Positions 25,566-35,285 are shown, counted from the stretch's first letter. The stretch: DNA of 64,000 nucleotides from Psychrobacter fulvigenes (GCF_904846155.1 NZ_CAJGZP010000001.1:62001-126000), one strand, 5' to 3'. A program made the numbers and translations. Notes: generated by a model from the sequence alone, not told the origin.

Positions 25566-26597
25566 TTACGCAGACGCAGCGGTGTTAAAAAACTGTAGCG
25601 CTGTTTCTGGCACCCAATTGGTATCTAACCCTTTGTCTTTCCAACGGACAAAGCCAATGTGACCACCATGCGCCGGCTCGTATAATATCACGCTGTTTGA
25701 GACATCACCTGCCGTAGCGTTAATACCCAAAAAAGGGTCGTCTTTAGCGGTGATAATCAAGGTCGGTTTGCTAATTTTATGCAGATGCGGCATCGCTGAG
25801 GCTTGACGATAGTAGTCATAAGGTGAACGATAACCCAAACGCGGCGCGGTAAAGGCCTCGTCAAACTCCTGAATGCGCTCGCTGGCGGTAATTTTATTGA
25901 GCTCTGTAACATCTAACTGCTGACTTAAAACCTTGGTCAGCATAGGGTTTAGTAAATAGGGTGTATATAGCCTGCGACCTATCAGGTTTTCCATCGCCGT
26001 TGTTGCTGATGCCAAATCAAGCGGCGCTGATACCACTGCCGCGGCTGCACAAATAGCATCATCAGCATAATCTGCCATATAACGCGCCAATAAGTTGCCC
26101 CCTAGCGAGACTCCCACAGCATAAATAGTTTCGTAGCGCTCGGCCAGTACTTCCAGCGTATGATGGGTCTCTGCGCTATCACCAGCATGATAGACCACCT
26201 CATTGGACATTGGCACGCCGCCGCAGCCACGAAAATGTCCCACCACAAAGTGCCAGCCTTGCTGCTCGACATAAGTGGCTAGTGTTCGAGCATAATGACT
26301 GGCACTACTGCCCTCCATCCCATGAAATAATACTATCAATGGCGTTTTGTAACGTTGATTGTACTGCGGTTGCGGCTCACTATTATCGATGAAATCATAA
26401 GCCACCTCACTGATTTGATGAGAGTCTAGTATCAGCTCCCGACGATAGGCAGGATTATGTTTGACAAGGACAGTAGGCAAGATGGTTTGTAAATGGGCAT
26501 TGCTGAGCCAAAAAGGCGGCTCGAAGGGCTCAAAGTTAAAAGTATTACCATTGATAATAGGCGGGGTTTTCAGTTCTGCTAGGTTAAGTACTGGCAT
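25566..26597 (-). CDS. YheT-family alpha/beta hydrolase (copy 2)
   Basis: A 343-residue paralogue of the downstream gene, aligning along its full length (FEPPFWLSNAHLQTILPTVL, HGMEGSSASHYART, GVSLGGNLLARY, TAKDDPFLG, AHGGHIGFV). All catalytic residues are retained in both copies, so both may be active with different substrates. The 128-bp gap between them has no obvious terminator. Confidence 0.9.
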   Translation of the reverse strand: MPVLNLAELKTPPIINGNTFNFEPFEPPFWLSNAHLQTILPTVLVKHNPAYRRELILDSHQISEVAYDFIDNSEPQPQYNQRYKTPLIVLFHGMEGSSASHYARTLATYVEQQGWHFVVGHFRGCGGVPMSNEVVYHAGDSAETHHTLEVLAERYETIYAVGVSLGGNLLARYMADYADDAICAAAAVVSAPLDLASATTAMENLIGRRLYTPYLLNPMLTKVLSQQLDVTELNKITASERIQEFDEAFTAPRLGYRSPYDYYRQASAMPHLHKISKPTLIITAKDDPFLGINATAGDVSNSVILYEPAHGGHIGFVRWKDKGLDTNWVPETALQFFNTAASA

Positions 26598-26657
26598 GGC
26601 AACTCTCTTGGTTTGACTTATTATTTTATTGCTATTTATTTTGAAGACTAGCGGTGA

Positions 26658-27254
26658 TTATTCATCTTCTAACACCCGCCCATCCATCGCTAATCGTTCT
26701 TTTAAGTTTTCAATGTCTTGCTCAGCGATAGTAATGGTCAGCGTGACTTGCTTACTATAATCGACATCATCAATCTGACCATTTAGATCCTCCACCACAT
26801 AACGGCATTGGGCTTCGGTAGCAAAGTCAGCCAATATCTGTATTTGCGCCATGGGCACATAAGGCTGCAATGTCATTTTATCAACGGCCGCTTGCGCCGA
26901 GCCTGCATAAGCCCGGGTCAGACCACCAGCACCCAATTTAATACCGCCAAAATAACGCACGACAACAATAATAATATTGCCAATAGACTTATGTTGCAGC
27001 ACATTTAATATGGGTCGCCCTGCTGTGCCATTAGGCTCACCGTCGTCATCAAAGCCGGCACTGGTGGTGTTCTCGGGATCACCAATGATATACGCCCAAC
27101 ACCAATGACGCGCATCAGGGTACTTCACGCGTAGTTGTTCCACGTGAAACATTGCTTGCTCACGGGAGGTGACAGGGTAAGCATAAGCGATAAATTCAGA
27201 CTTTTTAATCTCAAGGCGGGCAGTGACTGCTTTTTGCAGGGTTTGATAACTCAT
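26658..27254 (-). CDS. yigZ: YigZ/IMPACT family protein
   Basis: A 198-residue member of the YigZ/IMPACT family with the signature NVLQHKSIGNIIIVVVRYFGGIKLGAGGL at about 85-113 (UPF0029 N-terminal domain) and a smaller C-terminal domain. The function is unclear; links to translation and stress responses are reported for relatives. Its coding sequence contains a near-perfect parS-like palindrome at 27136-27151. Confidence 0.9.
   Translation of the reverse strand: MSYQTLQKAVTARLEIKKSEFIAYAYPVTSREQAMFHVEQLRVKYPDARHWCWAYIIGDPENTTSAGFDDDGEPNGTAGRPILNVLQHKSIGNIIIVVVRYFGGIKLGAGGLTRAYAGSAQAAVDKMTLQPYVPMAQIQILADFATEAQCRYVVEDLNGQIDDVDYSKQVTLTITIAEQDIENLKERLAMDGRVLEDE
27136..27151. promoter_or_regulatory. 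parS-like site (15/16)
   Basis: TGTTCCACGTGAAACA differs from the widely conserved parS consensus TGTTTCACGTGAAACA by one base. It lies inside yigZ. ParB binding is inferred. Confidence 0.65.
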
Positions 27255-27470
27255 GTTTTAGCTCATTTAAAATAACGACCCAAAGATAGGTGCTGGAGTT
27301 TCATTCTACTTTTATAAAATGAAATACACCCCATATTCTAACCGATGATACGCCTAGGTCTGTGTTGGATATGCTAAACTTGCATGATAAATACTGCTGT
27401 GATTTTGCTCACTATTTAGCGCAGTATCCTTTTATTATTCACTATAACAAAACCAATGGTAGCAAATAAC

Positions 27471-28175
27471 ATGCGTTTAGATAAATTTATTAGTAAAGCC
27501 ACTGAGCTGTCACGTAAAGAGTCCAAAAAGATCCTGCACGCTGGTGAAGTGACTGTAAACGATCAGGTCATTAAAGATCCTGGTTTACACGTCGATATCA
27601 CCAACGACGAAGTCATGTGGGCAGGCGAGCCGCTATCAGTCGCGACTGGCAATCGTTATATCTTATTGCATAAGCCTGAAGGCTTTGAGTGTACGCTGAA
27701 AGCGAAAGAGTATCCAATCGTCACCGAGTTGATTGCGGTACCAGAGCTAGACAGCTTACGTATTGCTGGACGCCTTGATGTTGATACCACTGGCGCATTA
27801 CTCATTAGCGATGATGGCAAATGGCTGCACCGTGTCACCAGTCCCAAGCACGAGCACGCCAAGATCTATGAGCTAACGCTTGCAGAGCCGATGGACAGTG
27901 ACGCGCAGGCCAATGCAGTCCAAAAGGTTGCCAAAGGCATCTTGCTCGATGGTGATTATGAAGAGACCAAACCTGCTGTCCTTGAGTTTATTGATGAGAC
28001 TCATGCGCGCCTTACTTTAGAGCAAGGCAAGTATCATCAGGTCAAACGTATGATGGGCTATTTTGGTAACAAGGTCGTCGAGCTGCATCGAGCCAGTATT
28101 GGCCACATCACTTTAGATGGTCTTGATAAAGGTGACAGCCGTTTCTTGACCGCAGAAGAGGTCGCAAAGTTCTAA
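27471..28175 (+). CDS. rsuA: 16S rRNA pseudouridine(516) synthase
   Basis: A 234-residue RsuA-family pseudouridine synthase. An N-terminal S4 RNA-binding domain (about 1-60) is followed by the catalytic domain with the active-site aspartate in GRLDVDTTG and the KVYELT-like KIYELTLAEP. It converts U516 of 16S rRNA. The start at 27471 (MRLDKF) matches E. coli RsuA; an ATG five codons upstream (27456) is possible. Confidence 0.9.
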   Translation: MRLDKFISKATELSRKESKKILHAGEVTVNDQVIKDPGLHVDITNDEVMWAGEPLSVATGNRYILLHKPEGFECTLKAKEYPIVTELIAVPELDSLRIAGRLDVDTTGALLISDDGKWLHRVTSPKHEHAKIYELTLAEPMDSDAQANAVQKVAKGILLDGDYEETKPAVLEFIDETHARLTLEQGKYHQVKRMMGYFGNKVVELHRASIGHITLDGLDKGDSRFLTAEEVAKF

Positions 28176-28498
28176 TAGCAGATACAATCGAGTCTCCTTA
28201 ACACCATCACCAGCAGATCGCTATACTCGAAAGCGGGCGGTCTGTTGATGTTGCTTGTGTCTTAAAGTTGAGTAGCAGTTTTGCAAAATAGAGCACTCAG
28301 TACTTATCAATCTCTTATAAAAAACTGCCAATGTGCTACAGTCTCAGTAGTTTGTTAATCTACTTTTTTACATAGTATTATTGGTTTTTTAGTCAATCCA
28401 AATCAGCGGCTTGTAAGCACGGATAGAGACTGACTACCACAATGTCTCAAAACCGACATAACCGATAGCTTTGTATCGATTCTGATAGGAATTCTATT
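28176..28498. other. Intergenic region between rsuA and the DsbC-like gene
   Basis: An AT-rich region of about 320 bp. I see no reading frame, strong hairpin or RNA in it. It presumably carries the promoter of the DsbC-like gene; no clear site was picked out. Confidence 0.35.
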
Positions 28499-29518
28499 GT
28501 GAAATTACCTGTATTTAAAACTGCCAGTGTCCTGAGTGCCATACTATTAGCGACCACTGCTTGCGCCCAACCTGGCGCGACCAAACCTGCAAATAACAAC
28601 ACTGCCCAAAGCAGCCAGAGCACCAAAGCAGCAGGCACAGTAAGCGCTGATATCGATAGCCATCTGCGCCAAGTACTCACCCAAGCGGGTATCAAAACCC
28701 AAATCACCTCTATCACCCCGTCTAATTTGCCTAATATGTACCAAGTAGAGCTCGTTGGGCAACCGCCGTTGCATATGACTGCTGATGGTAAATATGTCAT
28801 TCAAGCAGAGCTTATCAAAAACCCCAATCCAAACCGTCTATCGAGCAAGACGCCAACGAGTATTGATAGCGCGCAAATAGGTAAACCATTCAATACCAAT
28901 GCGAAAACCCCATTTTATTACACCGCAGTACCGGGCGTGATTTGGGGCGCAAACCTAGAAGGGGTGCCGTTCTTGGTATCCGATGATGGACAATACATCA
29001 CTGATGGTGAAATATCAGTCATCGAAAATGGTCAGTTCATGGGATTGGATGAAGAATTTGAAAAACGAAAAAACCAATCGGTATTTAGCGTGTTAGATGA
29101 GTCGCAACTGATTACTTATCCAGCAACCACGGCTGAAAAAGCAGTGATATACGTGGCAACGGATGTGAACTGTCCGTTTTGTCGTCAGCTGCATAAGCAA
29201 ATGGATGCGCTCAATAAAAAAGGCGTCACGGTGAAGACCATTGGCTATCCAATATATGAGCAATCACCTGAGCAAATGCGTGGAATCTGGTGCCAAGCTG
29301 ATGAGTCAAGTCGCCGTAAAGCCTTAGATAATGCTATGTTAAAAGGCCAAATGACCCCTGCGCCAGCAGGTTGTAGTGCAGATCACATCATACCAAACCG
29401 TGACAAAGCAGCAGGACTGGCAGTGATGGCAACCCCTGCGATTTATCGTGAAGATGGGGTGTTGTTTCAAGCGAGTTTTGAGAGCCCTGAGTTTTTAGAG
29501 TTCCTGGGTGTAGAATAA
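28499..29518 (+). CDS. DsbC/DsbG-like thiol:disulfide protein with doubled N-domain motif
   Basis: A 339-residue exported protein, longer than DsbC (about 236). The signal sequence ends ILLATTAC, with Cys22 as possible lipid site. Two DsbC N-domain motifs appear, LHMTADGKYVIQAEL near 91 and FLVSDDGQYITDGEI near 158. The thioredoxin-like domain holds CPFC (Cys225, Cys228) and the cis-Pro region MATPAIY. It probably isomerises or reduces disulfides in the periplasm. It starts at GTG 28499 with AGGA upstream. Confidence 0.85.
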   Translation: MKLPVFKTASVLSAILLATTACAQPGATKPANNNTAQSSQSTKAAGTVSADIDSHLRQVLTQAGIKTQITSITPSNLPNMYQVELVGQPPLHMTADGKYVIQAELIKNPNPNRLSSKTPTSIDSAQIGKPFNTNAKTPFYYTAVPGVIWGANLEGVPFLVSDDGQYITDGEISVIENGQFMGLDEEFEKRKNQSVFSVLDESQLITYPATTAEKAVIYVATDVNCPFCRQLHKQMDALNKKGVTVKTIGYPIYEQSPEQMRGIWCQADESSRRKALDNAMLKGQMTPAPAGCSADHIIPNRDKAAGLAVMATPAIYREDGVLFQASFESPEFLEFLGVE

Positions 29519-29547
29519 TACAGTTAATAAAAGCATAGCCAATAAAA

Positions 29548-29584
29548 ACTGCCCCATGAGTCTGGCTCATGGGGCGGTTTTTTA
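29548..29584. terminator. Rho-independent terminator after the DsbC-like gene
   Basis: Stem ACTGCCCCATGAG/CTCATGGGGCGGT with a five-base loop, followed by TTTTTT on the plus strand. Confidence 0.88.
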
Positions 29585-29615
29585 TGCTGAAATGTTAAGC
29601 AGTATCAAGCAGTAT

Positions 29616-30275
29616 TTACGGCAACACCACATCGATGATTTTCCAATCAAGCAATCCTTGGCGCTGCATCTCTATAGTGAGAGGATAGCCTTTGATCTGT
29701 CCGCTAATGGTGAAGCAGTTAATACCGCAATAGCTCAGATTTGGCTTATCACTATCGGTACCTTGAGTTGCCTGTTGCTCTAACTGCGCCGCCTGTTTGC
29801 TCATCATTTGCTCGACTTGTTGTTTGACCACAGCATCGATATCTCCACGATGAATGATCAAATCTTGGATAAGGTTTTTGAGATCCATCTGATTGCTAGA
29901 GATGGCCCAAGCGGCTGCTAATTTCTTGGTGACAGTATTAGCCTGACCTTGAGTTTCGATCAACCTTTCGATATTTTGCGCGGTAATAGCGCCATCCACC
30001 GATTGCTCAATGAAGCTATTGGCTGCTTGAGTAAGAGGTTCACCGCCAAGCTCTGCAACGAGTGGGTAGCTGGCTATGGTGTTGGCAAAGTCACTGGTCA
30101 ATTGATTTTTGATATTCGGCCTTAGCTGCTCATAATCGATTGCAGCAGCAATGGCTGCACCGTCTTTGGCATCATAAGCATTTTTTAGCTGATAGGCAGT
30201 GTAGTAAGGTGAGCCAGCATATACTGCCACTGCGATGACGACTAATAACATCAGTAACGAGATCAGCTTTTTCAT
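29616..30275 (-). CDS. DUF2939 family protein
   Basis: A 219-residue protein with an N-terminal signal anchor (KKLISLLMLLVVIAVAVYAG) and a DUF2939 domain (SPYYTAYQLKNAYDAKDGAAIAAAIDYEQLRPNI). The family has no known function; the domain often occurs in exported proteins. It stands alone on the minus strand. Confidence 0.85.
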   Translation of the reverse strand: MKKLISLLMLLVVIAVAVYAGSPYYTAYQLKNAYDAKDGAAIAAAIDYEQLRPNIKNQLTSDFANTIASYPLVAELGGEPLTQAANSFIEQSVDGAITAQNIERLIETQGQANTVTKKLAAAWAISSNQMDLKNLIQDLIIHRGDIDAVVKQQVEQMMSKQAAQLEQQATQGTDSDKPNLSYCGINCFTISGQIKGYPLTIEMQRQGLLDWKIIDVVLP

Positions 30276-30302
30276 AACTTTTAGTACCTTTTCGCAGACT
30301 TA

Positions 30303-30355
30303 ATATACCAGTAGCGCGTTTAAATCGATAACCGTTTTACATTCAGCTGGCTATA
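30303..30355. repeat. Partial copy of the MITE-like repeat
   Basis: The segment from CCAGTAGCGCG to GGCTATA matches the right half of the complete repeats at 33958-34094 and 46797-46944. The left half is missing or too diverged. Confidence 0.6.
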
Positions 30356-30655
30356 CAACTAAACAATTAATATTGGCGATAAATACTAGCATGACTTTGA
30401 CTGACAAAGGTATGAAAATGTTACGGTGGATTGCTGTGTCACGAGAGATTTAATTTGCCTTTTTTATGCTATTCATAAGTTTTATACATGCAGTCAGTAA
30501 TTTACTGACAGTAGCGCTTGATAATTCAGTAGGTCATCTCCATTAATAGCGCAAACTATTATACTTTTTATACTAACTGATTTGGTTAAACAGCACCACG
30601 CCGTTTCAAATTACAATCTTCAAGTTTTTCTCATTATTAATGACATCAGTTTGGA

Positions 30656-30671
30656 TGTTTCATGTGAAACC
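30656..30671. promoter_or_regulatory. parS-like site (14/16)
   Basis: TGTTTCATGTGAAACC differs from the parS consensus at two positions. It lies about 85 bp upstream of dnaJ in the intergenic region. Confidence 0.45.
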
Positions 30672-30756
30672 ACTATGAGCGTTTGGTTATAACTGGCCAG
30701 CGTGATAGTAGATAAGATTGTCAGCCGGCGTTACTGTGATGACGATAGGAGAGCCC

Positions 30757-31890
30757 ATGAGTAAGCGCGATTTTTATGAAGTATTAGGCGTCAGTAAGAC
30801 TGCAGATAGCAAAGAAATTAAGAGAGCATACCGTAAGCTGGCGATGAAGTACCATCCTGATCGCAACTCTGATGACCCTGATTCTGAGGACAAGTTCAAA
30901 GAAGCCTCAATGGCTTATGAAGTTCTCAGTGATGAAGATAAGCGCTCAGCCTACGACCGTATGGGTCATGCAGCCTTTGAAAACGGCATGGGCGGTGGCG
31001 GCTTTGGTGGTGCAGGCGCGGGCAACTTCCAAGATATCTTTGGTGATATCTTTGGCAACTTCGGTGACATCTTCGGTCAATCACGCGGCGGCGGTGGGCG
31101 TTCACGCCGTGGCTCAGACTTGCGTTATGTGATTGAGCTAACGCTAGAAGAAGCCGTACGCGGCTGCAAAAAAGAGATTAGCTTTACCGCGCCAGCTCCT
31201 TGTGATACTTGTGATGGTAAAGGGGCAAAAAACGCCTCAGACGTGGTGACTTGTCAGACCTGTCATGGTCAAGGTCAAGTCCGTATGCAGCAAGGCTTCT
31301 TTGCCGTGCAGCAGGCGTGCCCACATTGCGGCGGCACAGGTAAACAAATCAAAAACCCATGCTCCGACTGTCATGGTAACGGCGTAAAAGACAAGTCGCG
31401 TACGCTAGAGGTCTCTATTCCAGCTGGGGTAGACGATGGCGACCGCGTACGTCTGGCAGGCGAAGGTGAAGCGGGCGGTGCAGGTGTACAAAACGGCGAC
31501 CTGTATGTTGAAGTCCGTGTGAAGCCGCATGATGTCTTTAACCGTCAAGGTGCAGATCTTTATATGGATGTGCCTGTTAGCATCACGGATGCTGCCTTGG
31601 GTAAAGAAGTTGAGATTCCAACCCTAGATGGTAAGGTGAAAATCAAGGTTGCAGAAGGCACGCAAAGCGGTAAGCTATTACGGGTGCGCGGCAAAGGCGT
31701 GACCCCAGTGCGTACCACTATGAAAGGTGATTTGATCTGCCGCGTGGTGATTGAGACGCCAGTGAACTTGACTCGTGAGCAAAAAGATCTGCTGCGCCAG
31801 TTCCAAGATACGCTTGATGGTGACAGCAAGCACCAACAGTCGCCACACAAAAAGTCGTTCTTCAAAAAGATCGGCGAATTATTTGACTAA
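30757..31890 (+). CDS. dnaJ: Molecular chaperone DnaJ
   Basis: A 377-residue DnaJ co-chaperone. The J domain (residues 1-70) has HPD in [10 protein letters not shown], then comes a Gly/Phe-rich linker and four CxxCxGxG-type zinc repeats from CDTCDGKG to CSDCHGNG, and the C-terminal peptide-binding domains. It stimulates DnaK ATPase. ATG 30757 ([11 protein letters not shown]) follows GGAGAG; an upstream ATG at 30718 would add 13 residues not found in the family. dnaK and grpE are not in the window. Confidence 0.97.
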   Translation: MSKRDFYEVLGVSKTADSKEIKRAYRKLAMKYHPDRNSDDPDSEDKFKEASMAYEVLSDEDKRSAYDRMGHAAFENGMGGGGFGGAGAGNFQDIFGDIFGNFGDIFGQSRGGGGRSRRGSDLRYVIELTLEEAVRGCKKEISFTAPAPCDTCDGKGAKNASDVVTCQTCHGQGQVRMQQGFFAVQQACPHCGGTGKQIKNPCSDCHGNGVKDKSRTLEVSIPAGVDDGDRVRLAGEGEAGGAGVQNGDLYVEVRVKPHDVFNRQGADLYMDVPVSITDAALGKEVEIPTLDGKVKIKVAEGTQSGKLLRVRGKGVTPVRTTMKGDLICRVVIETPVNLTREQKDLLRQFQDTLDGDSKHQQSPHKKSFFKKIGELFD

Positions 31891-31939
31891 ATAATTTTTG
31901 CTCAAGATACTGTCTTGATTGGCATGACATTTCAAGCAA

Positions 31940-31975
31940 AGCCCAAAGGTTTCACATGAAACTTTTGGGCTTTTT
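31940..31975. terminator. Terminator after dnaJ, with parS-like centre
   Basis: A stem of about 15 bp, AGCCCAAAGGTTTCA/TGAAACTTTTGGGCT, is followed by TTTTT. Its apex is GGTTTCACATGAAACT, 13 of 16 bases of the parS consensus, most likely a by-product of the stem symmetry. Confidence 0.85.
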
Positions 31976-32075
31976 ATTGGCTGTATAAAAAACCATTCAT
32001 GCTATGATATTTGTTAAACTTAACAGAAGTTTTTTGCAGATTACACATTAAAAATAAAGTATTCAGGATAAAAAT

Positions 32076-32918
32076 ATGAACCAACAATCACAGAGTAAAA
32101 CAACCGATAAAACGATTAATGTTGGTGTTATCGGTGCAGGCGGCCGCATGGGGCGCATGCTCATCGAAGCGGTGCAAGATAATTCACAAACGACATTGAG
32201 TGCGGCTATTGAGCGTCAAGGCTCCAGCCTTGTCGGTGCTGATGCTGGCGAAGTAGCAGCGATAGAGCGATTAAACGTCAAGATAGTCGATGATTTGGTC
32301 GCTGTTATCAATGACATAGATGTCTTAATTGACTTTAGTCTGCCTGATGCCACCGAGCAAAACATGCAAACTTGTGCTGAGCATAAGGTAGCAATGGTCA
32401 TTGGTACGACGGGCTTTAGTGAGCAGCAAGAGCAAGTGTTGTTTGAGGCCAGTAAGCACGTTGCCATCGTCTATGCAGGTAACTACTCAACGGGCGTCAA
32501 CTTGTCATTAAAACTCTTGGGCATGGCTGCGAAAGCCTTTGGTAACAGTGCTGATGTTGAGATTATCGAAGCACATCATAAGCATAAAATTGATGCACCA
32601 TCAGGCACCGCTTATATGATGGCAGAAGCCGTCGCAGAGGCACGCGGACAGAACCTAAAAGACGTGGCTATATACGGCCGTGAAGGGCAGACTGGTGCAC
32701 GTGAAGCCGGCACGATTGGTATTCATGCTGTACGTGGCGGCGAGATAATCGGTGATCATACGGTGATGTTTATCGCTGATGGTGAAGTCGTTGAAATCAC
32801 CCATCGAGCGCGGGCTCGTATGACCTTTGCAGCGGGTGCAGTACGTGCCGCTACTTGGGTGATTGAACAAAAAACAGGCCAGTATAATATGCAGGACGTT
32901 TTAGGGCTAAGTGAGTAG
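32076..32918 (+). CDS. dapB: 4-hydroxy-tetrahydrodipicolinate reductase
   Basis: A 280-residue DapB, which reduces dihydrodipicolinate in the lysine and meso-diaminopimelate pathway. The nucleotide-binding motif GVIGAGGRMGRM is near residue 17, and the catalytic region EAHHKHKIDAPSGTA carries His167/168 and Lys171. AGGATAAAAAT precedes the ATG. It follows the dnaJ terminator, so it has its own promoter. Confidence 0.97.
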   Translation: MNQQSQSKTTDKTINVGVIGAGGRMGRMLIEAVQDNSQTTLSAAIERQGSSLVGADAGEVAAIERLNVKIVDDLVAVINDIDVLIDFSLPDATEQNMQTCAEHKVAMVIGTTGFSEQQEQVLFEASKHVAIVYAGNYSTGVNLSLKLLGMAAKAFGNSADVEIIEAHHKHKIDAPSGTAYMMAEAVAEARGQNLKDVAIYGREGQTGAREAGTIGIHAVRGGEIIGDHTVMFIADGEVVEITHRARARMTFAAGAVRAATWVIEQKTGQYNMQDVLGLSE

Positions 32919-32965
32919 GGTCACTTGTTACTAACCACTTCACGCGAAAAATAAAGGCGGCATAT

Positions 32966-33868
32966 ATGAGCATCAATCAGTGGCAGGTAGGATTACGCAA
33001 TAGGTCAAGCTGTGGTCTTACAATGGCTTATATGCGCCATGCAATGCTTGTTTTAAGCTTAGGAGTGCTATCGATTGGTGCTCAAGCTGCCACTTATCAA
33101 ACCTACGTTATCCATACCTATGGCGGTGAGACATTACTGCCGGCTGTGCGCCAACAATTAAATAACAGCCGTGATGGTGGAAGCGCTGCGACCTATCAAG
33201 ACAAATTAATACTAAAAACCACCGCTGCTAATTATCAAGCGGTACAACAATTACTAACGCAGATTGATGGTCAGCCGCAAGCATTGACCGTGGCGGTGCG
33301 CGTGGGCAATGATAGCAACGTACAAAGCAATATCCAGCAAGGCCGAGTGGTCATCAGTAACCGAGGGATTGCAGGTGCAGGCGTGATCAGTCAGCGTAAT
33401 ACCCAGCAGCAGAATAACAGCGTTTATCAGGTGCAAACTCTATCTGGCAGTGCTGCCAGTATCAGTATTGGCACACTCTACTCATTAACGCAAAACTATC
33501 AAGTTAATGGCTATCCGACTTATCATCGCCCATCAGGACGGATTACTATTCAGCAGCAAGTGTTATTGCCCACCACCCGAGGTATTGCTGTGACACCAAG
33601 GATTCTACCTAGTGGGCAGGTAGAGGTCACTCTGTCGCAAACAGAGGAGCAGCTAGCAAGCGTAGATTCATCCTATAACGGCAATGTTTACGCCAATAAT
33701 GCTGCTATCAAACGCCAAGGCTTAAACAGCACAATTATTGTACCGCGTGGGCAGTGGGTCAATATTGGCCAGATCTCACAAAGCACACAAAACAGCACCT
33801 CAAGCTATGGTAGTAATAGTGTTTATAGTGGTAATAACAGCATGCCTATTTGGTTGTTGGTACAGTAG
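32966..33868 (+). CDS. Small secretin-like exported protein
   Basis: A 300-residue protein with a signal peptide ending LSIGAQA-ATYQ at about residue 42; a later start at 33023 (MAYMRHAML) gives a more usual signal length. The mature part starts with a secretin N-domain-like fold (YQDKLILKTTAANYQAVQQLLTQID) and ends with a secretin-core-like region (TPRILPSGQVEVTLSQTEEQ, STIIVPRGQWVNIGQI). It is far shorter than PilQ or GspD and has no secretion genes near it. The tail is Ser/Asn/Tyr-rich. The function is unknown. Confidence 0.65.
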   Translation: MSINQWQVGLRNRSSCGLTMAYMRHAMLVLSLGVLSIGAQAATYQTYVIHTYGGETLLPAVRQQLNNSRDGGSAATYQDKLILKTTAANYQAVQQLLTQIDGQPQALTVAVRVGNDSNVQSNIQQGRVVISNRGIAGAGVISQRNTQQQNNSVYQVQTLSGSAASISIGTLYSLTQNYQVNGYPTYHRPSGRITIQQQVLLPTTRGIAVTPRILPSGQVEVTLSQTEEQLASVDSSYNGNVYANNAAIKRQGLNSTIIVPRGQWVNIGQISQSTQNSTSSYGSNSVYSGNNSMPIWLLVQ

Positions 33869-33904
33869 CTTGTTTTAGTCATTTATTAACCTGACCTGAC
33901 ATCC

Positions 33905-33943
33905 AAAAAGAGCGGCACTGCCAATAACAGTGCCACTCTTTTT
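33905..33943. terminator. Rho-independent terminator after the secretin-like gene
   Basis: Stem AAAAAGAGCGGCACTG/CAGTGCCACTCTTTTT with one mismatch and a seven-base loop, T-rich on the plus strand. Confidence 0.85.
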
Positions 33944-33957
33944 ATGCTATAAAGTAT

Positions 33958-34094
33958 TATAGTTAATACACTTTAGAAATGACATAGCGCTACTGGAATG
34001 AATTTTGCGCAGCCTCTGGGAACGCAGCACGCAAGTAAAATTTATACCAGTAGCGCATCTCAATCTATAACAGTTTTATTTTCAGTTGACTATA
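33958..34094. repeat. MITE-like repeat, complete copy A
   Basis: The 137-bp unit starts TATAGTTAATACACTTTA and ends GTTGACTATA, with an inner inverted pair GCGCTACTGG/CCAGTAGCGC around AATTTTGCGCAGCCTCTGG. The ends are imperfect inverted copies and are consistent with insertion at TA. A second complete copy is at 46797-46944. Confidence 0.75.
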
Positions 34095-34106
34095 GCACTC
34101 CAAGTG

Positions 34107-35285
34107 CTAATCGATATAAATCACTTCTAACGGCGGGAAGCCATTAAACTCAACCGATGAATAAGAGTTGGTATAGGCACCAGTAGTTAGCCAATAGATC
34201 TTATCACCAATCGCCAGCTCTTCTGGCAGCTGATAGCCTGCTTCTTCATACATAATATCAGTCGAGTCACAGGTTGGGCCTGCCAGTACCACCGTCCCTT
34301 TGCTGGTTGAGGTTTCCATCTTTGGTGTATATACAGGATATTTAATCGCCTCACCCAAAGTTTCTATCAGACCTTGGAACAAGCCTACATCGGTATACAC
34401 CCAGCGAGTCAAGTCAGTATGTGCCTTACGTGAGATAAGCACCACCTCACTGACCAATACTCCAGAACCACCGACTAGTGAGCGCCCAGGCTCTAAGATG
34501 ATCTCAGGCATGTCGTCGTTATAATCATCGCTTAGGTAGCGCTGGATCTCTTCGGCATAGACTTTTACTGGGTTAACTTCGCTGATATAGTTGGCTGGAA
34601 AACCGCCGCCCAAATTAATCATTTGTAGCTTGATGTTCTCTTCATTTTTCATCCAGTCAAACATATATTTGACCTTTGCTAAGGCATCATCCCACGCCGC
34701 GACGTCTTTTTGTTGACTGCCCACATGGAAGGAGATGCCATAAGGAACGAGGCCTAAATCACGCGCTTGTACCAGCAGCTCAAGAGCCATGTTCGGATGA
34801 CAACCAAACTTACGTGAGAGTGGCCATTCAGCGGTATCTGAGCCTTGCACCAAGATACGCACAAATACCTTAGAGCCTGGTCCATGCTTAGCGATGTTCT
34901 TTAGATCCGCTTCTGAATCAGTGGCATAGAGCTGTACACCTTTCTCAAAAGCATATTTAACATGGTTTGCTTTTTTGATGGTATTGCCATAAGAGATACG
35001 AGAGGCGTCGACTCCGCAATCAAGCACGCGATCCAGCTCATAAATCGAGGCGCAGTCGAAGTTTGACCCAAGCTCCGCCAGTAAATTAATAACTTCAATG
35101 GCAGGGCTCGCCTTCATCGCATAATGAATCTTTGCATTAGGAAATAAGCCGACCATTTCATTATATTTAGTTTTGATACGGTTTAGATCCACTACCAATA
35201 AAGGTGTTTCACGACCTTCTGCCGCTTGAGTAAATTTTTGCCAATTGGCTTGATCAAAGTATTGATCGATTTTTATCATAGTCAT
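34107..35285 (-). CDS. Type III PLP-dependent ornithine/lysine decarboxylase
   Basis: A 392-residue fold-III decarboxylase of the eukaryotic-type ornithine decarboxylase group. The PLP lysine is in IHYAMKASP at about residue 58, followed by HVGSQ, GGGFP, EPGRSLVG, and the C-terminal catalytic GPTCDSTD. It makes putrescine (or cadaverine) for polyamine synthesis. No ornithine or spermidine gene is adjacent. The substrate is assigned by family. Confidence 0.9.
   Translation of the reverse strand: MTMIKIDQYFDQANWQKFTQAAEGRETPLLVVDLNRIKTKYNEMVGLFPNAKIHYAMKASPAIEVINLLAELGSNFDCASIYELDRVLDCGVDASRISYGNTIKKANHVKYAFEKGVQLYATDSEADLKNIAKHGPGSKVFVRILVQGSDTAEWPLSRKFGCHPNMALELLVQARDLGLVPYGISFHVGSQQKDVAAWDDALAKVKYMFDWMKNEENIKLQMINLGGGFPANYISEVNPVKVYAEEIQRYLSDDYNDDMPEIILEPGRSLVGGSGVLVSEVVLISRKAHTDLTRWVYTDVGLFQGLIETLGEAIKYPVYTPKMETSTSKGTVVLAGPTCDSTDIMYEEAGYQLPEELAIGDKIYWLTTGAYTNSYSSVEFNGFPPLEVIYID

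Noticed and set aside
31948..31963. parS-like sequence GGTTTCACATGAAACT after dnaJ
   Set aside because: Three mismatches, and the symmetry is explained by the terminator stem, so it is not listed as a separate site.
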